NCBI RefSeq assembly: GCF_029626155.1 | Contig: NZ_JARUBL010000001.1 | Coordinates: forward strand, 310,001 to 374,000 | Direction of reading: 5' to 3' | Length of the DNA stretch: 64,000 nucleotides | Source: Solwaraspora sp. WMMD1047 | Lineage (GTDB): Bacteria; Actinomycetota; Actinomycetes; Mycobacteriales; Micromonosporaceae | Shown here: one piece after another, positions 54,436 through 62,044 of the stretch | Position numbering within the stretch: position 1 is the stretch's first letter | How the letters are laid out: every line of letters begins with the position of its first letter | Program-made: the position numbers and the translations under genes | The notes under the pieces: model-generated | What the model saw: the letters and a program-made list of their open reading frames with translations, nothing else | The model's database searches: none | Told to the model about the DNA's origin: nothing

Positions 54436-56043
54436 TCACATCCGGAAGACGCCGAAGCCGCAGGCCCCGACACCGGTCACCGGCGCGTTGTGCACGGCGG
54501 ACAGACAAAGACCCAGGACGGTACGGGTGTCCCGGGGGTCGATCACGCCGTCGTCGTAGAGCCGGCCGGAGAGGAACAGCGCCCCGGACTGCGACTCGAT
54601 CTGCTGCTCGACCATCAGCCGCATCGCGGTGTCGGAGTCCTCATCGAAGGTCCGCCCCTTCGCCTCGGCGGCCTGCCGGGCGACGATCGACAACACCCCG
54701 GCCAACTGGGCCGGCCCCATCACCGCCGACTTCGCGTTCGGCCAGGTGAACAGGAACCGGGGGTCGTACGCCCGACCGCACATCCCGTAGTTGCCGGCTC
54801 CGTACGAGGCGCCCAGATTTACCGTCAGGTGCGGCACCGTCGAGTTCGACACCGCGTTGATCATCAGGGCGCCGTGCTTGATGATGCCGCGCTGCTCGTA
54901 CTCGGTGCCGACCATGTAGCCGGTGGTGTTCTGCAGGAACAGCAGCGGGGTGCCGGCCACGTTGGCGAGCTGGATGAACTGGGCGGCCTTCTGCGCCTCC
55001 TCGGAGAAGAGCACGCCGCGGGCGTTCGCCAGTACGCCGACCGGCCAGCCGTGCAGCTCCCCCCAGCCGGTGACCAGGGCGGTGCCGTAGCCGGGTTTGA
55101 ACTCGTCGAACTCCGAGCCGTCCAGGAGCCGGGCCAGCACCTCCCGCGGGTCGAACGGCACCCGCAGGTCGGCGCTGGCGATGGCGAGCAGTTCCTCCGG
55201 GCCGTACGCGGGCGCGGCCGGTGCGGCGGTGCGTGGCGGCGGGCCGAGCTTGCGCCAGTTCAGCCGGCGTACGCACTGCCGGGCCAGCCGGATTCCGTCC
55301 CGCTCGTCGGTGGCCAGGAAGTCGGCCAGTCCGGACCGGCTGGCGTGCATGGCGGCGCCGCCGAGCGACTCGTCGTCGGCGTCCTCGCCGGTCGCCATCT
55401 TCACCAGCGGCGGCCCGGCCAGGAAGACCTTGGCCTGGTCCCGCACCATGATCGTGTAGTCGGACATCCCGGGCACGTACGCGCCGCCCGCGGTGGCGTT
55501 GCCGAACACCACCGAGACGGTCGGTACGCCGGCCGCCGAGAGCCGGGTCAGGTCGCGGAACACCCGCCCGCCGGGGATGAAGATCTCGGCCTGGCTCGGC
55601 AGGTCCGCGCCGGCCGACTCCACCAGATTGATCATCGGCAGCCGGTTGGTCAGGGCGATCTCGCCGGCCCGCTGGGTCTTGCGCAGCGAGTACGGGTTTA
55701 CCGCGCCGCCGCGTACCGTCGGGTCGTTCGCGACCACCAGGCACTCGACGCCCTCGACCACGCCGATGCCGGTGACCACGCTGGCGCCGACCGGGAAGTC
55801 GGTGCCCCAGGCGGCGACGGGGGAGAGCTCCAGGAACGGCGAGTCCCGGTCGAGCAGCAGCTCGATCCGCTCCCGCGGCAGCAGCTTGCCCCGGGCGTGG
55901 TGCCGGTCGGTGTACTTCGCCCCTCCGCCGGAGCGGGCGGTCCCCAGTGCCGCCTCCAGCTCCGCGAGCCGGTCCAGCATCGCGTCCCGGTTCTCCCGGT
56001 ACGCCGGCGCATCCGGGTCGACGGCGGTCGTCAAGACTGTCAC
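54436..56043 (-). CDS. acyl-CoA carboxylase beta subunit (carboxyltransferase)
   Basis: A 535-residue carboxyltransferase of the MccB/AtuC type, with GGAKYTDRHHARGKLLPRERIELLLD near the N-terminus, VVANDPTVRGGAVNP, and the C-terminal GASYGAGNYGMCGRAYDPRF. The last block is the oxyanion-hole region of methylcrotonyl-CoA carboxylases. The GTG start at 56043 overlaps the stop of the AtuA-like gene (GTGA), with GAGGAGG upstream. It moves the carboxyl group from biotin to an unsaturated acyl-CoA. Confidence 0.92.
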   Translation of the reverse strand: MTVLTTAVDPDAPAYRENRDAMLDRLAELEAALGTARSGGGAKYTDRHHARGKLLPRERIELLLDRDSPFLELSPVAAWGTDFPVGASVVTGIGVVEGVECLVVANDPTVRGGAVNPYSLRKTQRAGEIALTNRLPMINLVESAGADLPSQAEIFIPGGRVFRDLTRLSAAGVPTVSVVFGNATAGGAYVPGMSDYTIMVRDQAKVFLAGPPLVKMATGEDADDESLGGAAMHASRSGLADFLATDERDGIRLARQCVRRLNWRKLGPPPRTAAPAAPAYGPEELLAIASADLRVPFDPREVLARLLDGSEFDEFKPGYGTALVTGWGELHGWPVGVLANARGVLFSEEAQKAAQFIQLANVAGTPLLFLQNTTGYMVGTEYEQRGIIKHGALMINAVSNSTVPHLTVNLGASYGAGNYGMCGRAYDPRFLFTWPNAKSAVMGPAQLAGVLSIVARQAAEAKGRTFDEDSDTAMRLMVEQQIESQSGALFLSGRLYDDGVIDPRDTRTVLGLCLSAVHNAPVTGVGACGFGVFRM

Positions 56044-57944
56044 CGCGGGCCTCCTCGTTCCGGTCCGGTCAGCTCCGGCAACTCCGGGCCTGCCGCCTGC
56101 GGCAACTCCGGCTCAGTCGGCTCCGGAGACGTCGGGCCTGCCGGCTCCGGTGACTCCGGCTCAGCCGGCTCCGGCAACGTCTCCGCCGGCAGGTCGACGA
56201 TCCGGGAGCGGAGCAGTTCGCCGAGCGCCTTGGCTTGCGGGTCGAACCGGGTCGAGCCGGCCACCCCGGGTCCGAGCAGGCCCCGCAGCACGAAGTTGAT
56301 CGCCCGCAGGTTCGGCAGTTCGTACCGTTCGACCGGCAGGTCGGCGGTATCCGGCAGCAGTTCGCGCAGCCGGTCGACGGTGAGCCAGCCGCGCAGCCAG
56401 GCGTACCCGGGATCGGTGCGGGCCCAGACCCCCAGGTTGGCGTCGCCGCCCTTGTCCCCGGACCGCGCCCCGACCACGCTGCCCAACGGCCCACGCCGAC
56501 CTCCCGCATCCGCCACCGGCCCCGGCTCGCGGTCCGCCGGCCCGGATCTGACGGTCACCGGGTCTGCCGGTCGGGTCGGGTCCGGCGGTCGGGTCGGGTC
56601 CGGCGGTCGGGTCGGGTCCGGCGCGGACACGGCAGGTCGGGCCGGGACCGAGGCGGTGTGGGTCGGTGGCGGGATCGGCACCCGTTCCCCGGTGGGTAGT
56701 ACGGCGACCTGCCGCACCGACTCCTGCGGCACCTCGTCGGCGGTGAACACGCCGTACGGGGTGGCGTCGCCAGGCACGGTGGTGAGGGTGCAGCCGGGGT
56801 AGGAGGCCAGGGCCAGCTCCACCGCGGCCGCCGAGAACGCCCGCCCGGCCCGCTTCGGGTCGCTGTCGCGCAGGTGTACGTGCAGCAGCGCGCTCGCCGC
56901 CTCGGTGTCGGTCGCGTCCGGGTGGTCGGTGCGGGCCAACACGAACTCCAGGCCGTCGCCGACGGTATCGGTGAGCTGGGTCCGCACCAGCTCGGCCTTC
57001 GCCTCGAGGTCGAGTCCACAGAGGACGAACGTCATCGAGTTCCGGAAGCCGCCGAGGTTGTTGAGGCCGACCTTGAGGGTCGGCGGGGGCGGTGTTCCCC
57101 GTACCCCGGAAACCAGGACCCGGTCCGGACCCGGCGCGGTCAGGGTGACCGTGTCCAGCCGGGACACCACGTCCGGGCCGAGGTAGTCGGGGCCGCCGAT
57201 CTCGTAGAGCAGTTGCGCGGTGACGGTCTCCACGGTGACCGCGCCGCCGGTGCCGGGATGCTTGGTGATGACGGCCGAACCGTCCGCGGGCAGCTCGGCG
57301 ATCGGGAAGCCGGGGCGCCGGCCGCCGTCGGGCAGCTCGGTGAAGAAGCTGAAGTTGCCCCCGGTCACCTGGGCGCCGCACTCGATCAGGTGCCCGGCGA
57401 CCGTCGCCCCGGCCAGCGCGTCGAGGTCGTCGCGGCCCCAGCCGAAGTGCGCGATCGCCGGGCCGACGGTGAGCGAGGCGTCGGTGACCCGGCCGGTCAC
57501 CACCACGTCCGCGCCGCCGACCAGGCATTCGGCGATGCCAAAGGCACCGAGGTACGCGTTCGCGGTGAGCGTGTCGGGCCGGTCCAGCGCGTCGCCCTCG
57601 ACGTGGCCGACCCGCACCGGCACCCCGAGCCGGTCGGCGAGGGCACGCAGCGCGGCGGCCAACCCGGCCGGGTTGAGCCCGCCGGCGTTCGTCACGATCT
57701 TCACCCCGCGATCGGCGGCCAGCCCGAGGCAGGACTCCATCTGCCGCAGGAAGGTGCGGGCGTAGCCGAGGTCGGGATCGCGCAGCCGGTCCCGGCCGAG
57801 GATGAGCATGGTCAGCTCGGCCAGGTAGTCGCCGGTCAGCACGTCGAGGTCGCCGCCGTCGAGCATCTCCCGCCAGGCGTCGAACCGGTCGCCGTAGAAG
57901 CCGGATGCGTTGCCGACCCGCAACACGGCGGATCGGCCGGTCAT
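56040..57944 (-). CDS. acyclic terpene utilization AtuA-like protein (DUF1446)
   Basis: A 634-residue protein from ATG 57944. The first ~450 residues match the AtuA/DUF1446 family (VRVGNASGFYGDRFDAWREML, KIVTNAGGLNP, VVTGRVTDASLTVGP, GGNFSFF). A Pro/Asp/Thr-repeat linker (PDPTRP units) joins a ~110-residue C-terminal domain (VGARSGDKGGDANLGVWAR), the AtuA C-terminal module, and then a Glu/Pro-rich tail. AtuA is needed for citronellol/geraniol catabolism in Pseudomonas, but its reaction is not settled. Its stop overlaps the carboxyltransferase start and its start overlaps the stop of the TIGR03084-type gene. Confidence 0.85.
   Translation of the reverse strand: MTGRSAVLRVGNASGFYGDRFDAWREMLDGGDLDVLTGDYLAELTMLILGRDRLRDPDLGYARTFLRQMESCLGLAADRGVKIVTNAGGLNPAGLAAALRALADRLGVPVRVGHVEGDALDRPDTLTANAYLGAFGIAECLVGGADVVVTGRVTDASLTVGPAIAHFGWGRDDLDALAGATVAGHLIECGAQVTGGNFSFFTELPDGGRRPGFPIAELPADGSAVITKHPGTGGAVTVETVTAQLLYEIGGPDYLGPDVVSRLDTVTLTAPGPDRVLVSGVRGTPPPPTLKVGLNNLGGFRNSMTFVLCGLDLEAKAELVRTQLTDTVGDGLEFVLARTDHPDATDTEAASALLHVHLRDSDPKRAGRAFSAAAVELALASYPGCTLTTVPGDATPYGVFTADEVPQESVRQVAVLPTGERVPIPPPTHTASVPARPAVSAPDPTRPPDPTRPPDPTRPADPVTVRSGPADREPGPVADAGGRRGPLGSVVGARSGDKGGDANLGVWARTDPGYAWLRGWLTVDRLRELLPDTADLPVERYELPNLRAINFVLRGLLGPGVAGSTRFDPQAKALGELLRSRIVDLPAETLPEPAEPESPEPAGPTSPEPTEPELPQAAGPELPELTGPERGGPR
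56569..56622 (-). repeat. three 18-bp tandem units in the AtuA-like linker
   Basis: Three identical 18-bp units (56569, 56587, 56605) encode PDPTRP repeats joining the two domains of the AtuA-like protein. Confidence 0.85.
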
Positions 57945-58741
57945 CCGGCAGCCGGGGTCGCCGTCCGGCCGGCCCCCGCTGGGCCGGCGAACGCCTGGGC
58001 GATGTCGAGCCACTCGTCGGCGACCGGGCCGGTCGCGACCAGTCCGAGGTCGGAGCGGTGCCGGCGCTGGGTGACCAGCAGGCAGAAGTCGAGGGCGGTG
58101 CCGGTGACCCGGTCGGCGGCGCCGGTCGGCCCGTACGCCCACTCGCCGCCGTCCGGCGCGCGCAGCTCGACCCGGACGGGCACCTCGGGCGCCGGCCGGC
58201 CGTGGGCCAGAAAACCGTTGACCAGGGTACGGGTGCCCAGGTGCGCGACATGCCGTAGCCGGCCGGTCGGGACGCGCTCGTGTTCGAGTGCGTCGGCGAT
58301 GTCCTGGCCGTGCGCCCAGGTCTCCATCAACCGACCGGTCGCCACGGAGGCGGGCGACATCTGCACGCCGAACCAGGGGATCTTGGTGCCTTCGGGGACG
58401 CCGGTCAGGGCGGTGGCCAGCGCCGTGCGGCCGGCCCGCCAGGCGGTCAGCAGGTCGGTCGGGTCGGGCGCGGCGGCCAGCACCTCCGCCGCGCCCTTGT
58501 CGACGAAGCCGGACGGGTCGGCGGCGGCTGCGCTCAGTGTGCCGAGGAACGCGTCGAGATCGGTGCTGGCCTGCAACGAGACCTGGTCGGTCCAGTGCAG
58601 GTGGGCGATCTGATGGGCCACGGTCCAGCCGGGCGCCGGGGTGGGCCGGGCCCAGTCGGTGGCCGGCCGACCGGCCACCAGCGCGTCCAACTCGGCGGAC
58701 TCGTCGGCCAGGTCGGCGAGCAGGGCGTCGAGGTCAACCAT
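57941..58741 (-). CDS. TIGR03084/DinB-like family protein
   Basis: About 266 residues. The N-terminal helical-bundle domain has GWTVAHQIAHLHWTD and METWAHGQDIADAL, whose His residues resemble the metal-binding positions of DinB/mycothiol-maleylpyruvate-isomerase-type proteins. This family is regularly found in AtuA-type operons of actinobacteria. Its function is unknown. ATG 58741 has GGAGGA upstream; the TetR stop overlaps its start. Farther-upstream starts would lie inside the tetR gene. Confidence 0.78.
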   Translation of the reverse strand: MVDLDALLADLADESAELDALVAGRPATDWARPTPAPGWTVAHQIAHLHWTDQVSLQASTDLDAFLGTLSAAAADPSGFVDKGAAEVLAAAPDPTDLLTAWRAGRTALATALTGVPEGTKIPWFGVQMSPASVATGRLMETWAHGQDIADALEHERVPTGRLRHVAHLGTRTLVNGFLAHGRPAPEVPVRVELRAPDGGEWAYGPTGAADRVTGTALDFCLLVTQRRHRSDLGLVATGPVADEWLDIAQAFAGPAGAGRTATPAAG

Positions 58742-59411
58742 GGTTCCTCCGGTCTTCCGGTGCGCGCCGGCCAGCCGCACTGTCGGCGGCAGGTCTGGAC
58801 TGCGTGGTGGTGGGTGGGTCGAGGATGGTGGCGAGTTGGCGTTTCCAGGTGTCGAGCAGGGCGGTGCGGCGGGCCGAGTCGTCGGCGAGCAGGTTTGCCA
58901 CGCCCAGCCCGCGCAGCAGGTCGAGGGTCGCCTGGATGGACTCGCGGACCCCGGGGCGGCGCTCGTCCGCGCCGAGCAGTTCGACGGTGAGCCGGTGCAT
59001 CTCCCGGCCGACCATCGCTTCGAGGGGGACCAGGGCGTCGCGCAGGTCGCGGTCGGTGCGGGCGGCGACCCACAGCTCCAGCGCGGCGGCGAAGAGTGGA
59101 CCCGTGAAGGCCGTGGCGAGCATGTCGATCACCCGGTCGAGCCGGCGCGGCCCGGCCGGCAGCGCGGCGGCCTCGGCCCGGATCTCGTCGGCGCGCAGCT
59201 GCGCGAGGTGCCCGACGGCGTCCACCACCAGGGCCGCCCGGGTCGGGTAATGGTGCAGCTGGGCGCCCCGGGAGACCTGAGCGCGGGCTGCGACGACAGT
59301 GGTGGTGGTCCCGGACCAGCCGTACTCGACCAGGCAGTCGACGGTGGCGGTCAGCAGACGAGCCCGGGTGGCGCGACTGCGCTCCTGCTGCGGCACCCGT
59401 TCTGTGGACAC
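58734..59411 (-). CDS. TetR family transcriptional regulator of the acyl-CoA carboxylase operon
   Basis: About 225 residues; helix-turn-helix near residues 35-55 (TTVVAARAQVSRGAQLHHYPT) and a helical effector domain. It is the first gene of the six-gene minus-strand operon, so it probably senses an acyl-CoA of the pathway and represses it. GTG 59411 is preferred, with GGAGG 8 nt upstream; ATG 59432 and TTG 59438 fall inside the palindrome that is most likely its operator. Confidence 0.87.
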   Translation of the reverse strand: MSTERVPQQERSRATRARLLTATVDCLVEYGWSGTTTTVVAARAQVSRGAQLHHYPTRAALVVDAVGHLAQLRADEIRAEAAALPAGPRRLDRVIDMLATAFTGPLFAAALELWVAARTDRDLRDALVPLEAMVGREMHRLTVELLGADERRPGVRESIQATLDLLRGLGVANLLADDSARRTALLDTWKRQLATILDPPTTTQSRPAADSAAGRRAPEDRRNHG

Positions 59412-59430
59412 CGCACCAGCCTCCCGCTCC

Positions 59431-59460
59431 ATAAACAAACAGTCAAGTCTGATTGTTTAT
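59431..59460. promoter_or_regulatory. probable TetR operator of the carboxylase operon
   Basis: ATAAACAAACAG / CTGATTGTTTAT, 12-bp arms pairing at 11 of 12 positions with a 6-bp spacer, upstream of the first gene of the operon. It is AT-rich against the background and typical of TetR sites for acyl-CoA catabolism. Confidence 0.75.
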
Positions 59461-59548
59461 GTCGGCGCCGTGGCGGCCTGGCGTGCGGTCCCTCCGGCAA
59501 CGCTCAAGGTTCTGCGGCACCTGCCGCCGATGGCTGACGGGCTGGCGG

Positions 59549-60352
59549 TCAGGTCGAGGTGCGGTCGGTCAGGTCTATCCAGTAGTCGAGTACCACGCGG
59601 TCTGCTGGGAGCACGATGTCGGTGGCGATCTCGACCACGCGCTCTCCGGCGTAGGTCTGTCGGGTGATCGTGAGGACGGGTACGCCGCCTGGGATGCGAA
59701 GGGTCTCGGTCTCATCGCGGACCGGCATCCGCGACCGGACCTGTTCCCGGATTCCGGTGATCACGACCCCGAGGCTGTGGAGTTGGGCTGTGTTGCCGCC
59801 GGGCCACGGTTCCCGGTCGGGATCCGCCACGGGCGTGCCCGCCACCATCTCCAGGAGCAGGCAGGACGTCGACATCTGCTGAGCTACGCCTTCCGCGTGG
59901 AAGACAAACTGGCGTTCCAGCAGCATGGTCTCGGGTGCGACTCCGAATAGCTCCGCCCTGGCGGTGCCTGCCGGAACCTCCCGGAACGTCTTGTCGAGAC
60001 GGTAGTCGTGCCAGCCGACGTGATGATCGGCGGTGAACGACGTGGCGGGCGGCAGTTCGCCACTGAGCTGAGCAAGTTCGTGGTGGTACCGGTCGGAGCC
60101 CAGGCGCCGGATCGGCAGCACGGGTCTCGCGTAGGTGCCTCGACCCATCTCGGTGACGGCCAGGCCCTCGGAACGCAGTAGTGCGATGGCTTCGCGCGCG
60201 GTGCCGCGGCTGACGTCGAACTCGCCCATCAGGGTGGACTCGGATGGCAGCAGCGAGCCAGGCGGGATGGCGCCGGACATGATCCGGCCGCGTAGCTCGT
60301 CGGCGACCCGCCGGTAGCGGGGACGCTCGTGCTGGGAAGGCACGTCGATCAC
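59549..60352 (-). CDS. GntR/HutC family transcriptional regulator (UTRA domain)
   Basis: A 267-residue protein with an N-terminal winged helix (GAIPPGSLLPSESTLMGEFDVSRGTAREAIALLRSEG) and a C-terminal UTRA effector domain (LERQFVFHAEGVAQQMSTSCLL...VVEIATDIVLPADRVVLDY). It is divergent from several very small genes, with a CACCTATA/TATAGGTG dyad between them. GTG 60352 is used; GTG 60343 is equally possible. HutC-like regulators with this look are common in actinobacterial mobile or accessory regions, but no integrase is visible. Confidence 0.85.
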   Translation of the reverse strand: MIDVPSQHERPRYRRVADELRGRIMSGAIPPGSLLPSESTLMGEFDVSRGTAREAIALLRSEGLAVTEMGRGTYARPVLPIRRLGSDRYHHELAQLSGELPPATSFTADHHVGWHDYRLDKTFREVPAGTARAELFGVAPETMLLERQFVFHAEGVAQQMSTSCLLLEMVAGTPVADPDREPWPGGNTAQLHSLGVVITGIREQVRSRMPVRDETETLRIPGGVPVLTITRQTYAGERVVEIATDIVLPADRVVLDYWIDLTDRTST

Positions 60353-60396
60353 CGTACCGTCGTCCGCCCCGTGACGAATCTTTCACCCTGGGCGAC

Positions 60397-60427
60397 CACC
60401 TATATAGATGGGTGGTGTGTATAGGTG
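60397..60427. promoter_or_regulatory. probable GntR operator in the divergent promoter
   Basis: CACCTATA (60397-60404) and its complement TATAGGTG (60420-60427) around a 15-bp spacer; the left half overlaps the palindrome CTATATAG. It lies between the GntR gene and the first small divergent gene. Confidence 0.6.
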
Positions 60428-60433
60428 TAGCGT

Positions 60434-60571
60434 GTGGACAAACGGCCGTGGGACGAGATAGATCCACACCTTCTGTCGGCCGTCCAGTCTGGACGCGAGA
60501 ACTACGACACCAGCGGCAACTGGATCTCGCTCGTGATCGCGTCCGCTCCGCTGGGTGCGGCGGTCGGCTGA
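60434..60571 (+). CDS. very small hypothetical protein (45 aa)
   Basis: GTG 60434 to TGA 60571, 45 residues, beginning MDKRPWDEIDPHLL and ending VIASAPLGAAVG. Third-position GC is high and no frame on the other strand explains it. It starts 7 bp after the GntR-type dyad, so a very short leader or leaderless mRNA is likely. The second half contains a weakly hydrophobic segment. No family is recognised. Confidence 0.5.
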   Translation: MDKRPWDEIDPHLLSAVQSGRENYDTSGNWISLVIASAPLGAAVG

Positions 60572-60618
60572 CAGGGGTCTCGGCCGCCGCACCCTCCGCC
60601 CCGGGAGGTGTGCGACCG

Positions 60619-60840
60619 ATGGAACCGACAGATGCCCGACCGGCCCGCAAGGGCGACGAGCTACGACAGGCGGCCGACGTCGCCCGCGACGCCGCAATCG
60701 ATACCCGGATCAGACAGGCACTGGACCTTGGACAACAGGGCCAACCCCGGCTCGCGCCGCCGTGGTTCGACAACCGACGACCCCACCGGTACGACGCCAG
60801 CCCGCGCAAGCAGCCGGCGGGCGGTGCCACCGATGACTGA
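60619..60840 (+). CDS. small hypothetical protein (73 aa)
   Basis: ATG 60619 with GGGAGG 9-10 nt upstream encodes 73 mostly charged, polar residues, including RKGDELRQAADVARDAAID and a C-terminal RPHRYDASPRKQP. No membrane helix, Cys or known domain. It overlaps the next small gene by 8 bp, which implies coupled translation. The frame stays open farther upstream to 60412, but that part overlaps the 45-residue gene. Confidence 0.55.
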   Translation: MEPTDARPARKGDELRQAADVARDAAIDTRIRQALDLGQQGQPRLAPPWFDNRRPHRYDASPRKQPAGGATDD

Positions 60841-61039
60841 CGACGGCGCCCCCACCTGGGCGAACAGGGTCGAGGCCGCGCGGCGGGTCAAGCAGGCACG
60901 CGACGCCGGGGTCCGCTGCTGCTGGTCCTGCGGCCCCGGCTGCGACGAACTCGACTGGGCCACCCAAGTGCTCGCCGAAGCGGCCCGGCGACCACCGGTC
61001 GGCCGGGCCGTCTCCCGCGCACTACGCAGCATCGGCTAA
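60833..61039 (+). CDS. small hypothetical protein with Cys motif (68 aa)
   Basis: ATG 60833, inside the end of the preceding small gene, encodes 68 residues. The middle contains CCWSCGPGCDE, a compact Cys set that could bind zinc or a cluster, between two Ala/Arg-rich helices. No known family is recognised. It is the third member of a short operon divergent from the GntR gene. Confidence 0.55.
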   Translation: MTDDGAPTWANRVEAARRVKQARDAGVRCCWSCGPGCDELDWATQVLAEAARRPPVGRAVSRALRSIG

Positions 61040-61043
61040 CGAA

Positions 61044-61260
61044 CATCCGTCGTACACATGTGCTATCCACAGGCTGTCCATAACGGTCACGAGGTACGTA
61101 ATCCCACGTCTGGACCCTGGTGAAGCTTTGGCTCGGGAGGAAGGCATGTCCCTACCGCAGAAACCGAGAACGCTGGTCCTACCGGAGGGTGACCAGTGTC
61201 CAAACTGCGCTGGCACTCTGCAGGTCGTGGGACACCGACGGCTCACTTACCGGCATCGTA
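61044..61260 (+). repeat. first copy of a ~210-bp leader-plus-gene duplication
   Basis: 61044-61077 (34 bp) is identical to 63790-63823, and similarity continues through the Shine-Dalgarno region (TCGGGAGGAAGGCAT) and the first ~32 codons of a small gene, to the end of the window in copy 2. The identical block contains CACATGTG and CCACAGGCTGT. The shared leader marks a duplicated regulatory unit. Confidence 0.85.
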
Positions 61261-61461
61261 GGGACCGCAATTCCCTGTTGCTGCGTCCGCTACCCCAGCA
61301 GCGCGAGGGGGCGGTGCCCCTGTCATGTCCCGACCTGGCCGTACCAGGACGGACACACCGGCTGGATTCCCACGAATGATCCCGCCGCGTACACCGGGGT
61401 CTTCTTCACCCGGTGTCCGGGCCACCTCGCGGCGCGACGGCTGCGTATCGCGGCCGCGTAG
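61146..61461 (+). pseudogene. frameshifted small Cys-rich (zinc-ribbon-like) protein gene
   Basis: ATG 61146 follows GGAGGAAGGC. The first ~28 codons (MSLPQKPRTLVLPEGDQCPNC) match the copy starting at 63901. At the GGG near 61230 this copy has one extra base relative to copy 2; the original frame then stops at 61379, while the +1 frame continues as DTDGSLTGIVG... to TAG 61461 with good third-position GC and more Cys (PCCCVRY, CPCH, RCPGHLAARR). Joined, it would be ~104 residues with a CPNC start and several Cys, like a small zinc-binding protein. A true pseudogene or a sequencing error are both possible. Confidence 0.6.
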
Positions 61462-61557
61462 GCGACTGGACGCGTGGCCATGGTTCACTCGCCTGCGCGC
61501 TATGGGCCCCACTCGTAACGGCAGTGTCTACACCGGCACCGGCGAAAGGATCGCCCG

Positions 61558-61962
61558 TTGGCACTGCTGCGTGACTACCACGGCCACCCCTACGAACTGA
61601 CCGACGTTCAGGATGCGGGGCGTCGTTTCGATGGGCAGATCGACACAATCATGCCGCACGGGGGCTGCGGGCAGACCCTGACCATCGGCACCCAAGATCA
61701 ACCCGTCCTGCGCATCGACATCGACATCGACACCGACCGGGCGGCGGTGCGCTGGCTGCCTGACGGCAGTTACGCCATCGAGCAAGAGGCCGGTACGCCG
61801 ATCACCGTCTACGAGTCACCCGATACCGGCCTGGTCGACATTCCGGCCAACCTCGCCCGCGTCACCTCCGTGGTCGCCCGGGCCGCAGTCCTGGAATACA
61901 CCGCCACCGGCCGACGCCCGACCAACGTGCGCTGGGCAAACGAGGAGCAGCCCTCTTCGTGA
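61558..61962 (+). CDS. Imm1-family immunity protein (no cognate toxin visible)
   Basis: A 134-residue protein. The pattern VRWLPDGSYAIEQE, VDIPANLARVTSVVARAAVLEY and the terminal TGRRPTNVRW is characteristic of the Imm1 family, immunity partners of polymorphic and contact-dependent toxins, often deaminases. The start is TTG 61558 with GAAAGGA upstream. No toxin gene lies within the window on either side, so it is an orphan or its toxin lies elsewhere. Confidence 0.75.
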   Translation: MALLRDYHGHPYELTDVQDAGRRFDGQIDTIMPHGGCGQTLTIGTQDQPVLRIDIDIDTDRAAVRWLPDGSYAIEQEAGTPITVYESPDTGLVDIPANLARVTSVVARAAVLEYTATGRRPTNVRWANEEQPSS

Positions 61963-62044
61963 CCGTGACCTCGCTTTGGAAGCGGGTACGAGGTGGACGA
62001 GCGTCGCGTCATCGTGGGCCTTTTGGGCGAAGCGGTGCAGCTTC

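Noticed and set aside
53053-56802. A 1249-codon open frame on the plus strand opposite the carboxylase genes
   Set aside because: It is the antisense shadow of the acyl-CoA carboxylase and AtuA-like genes: low-complexity Arg/Gly/Pro-rich translation, no domain, and the minus-strand genes have full motif sets.
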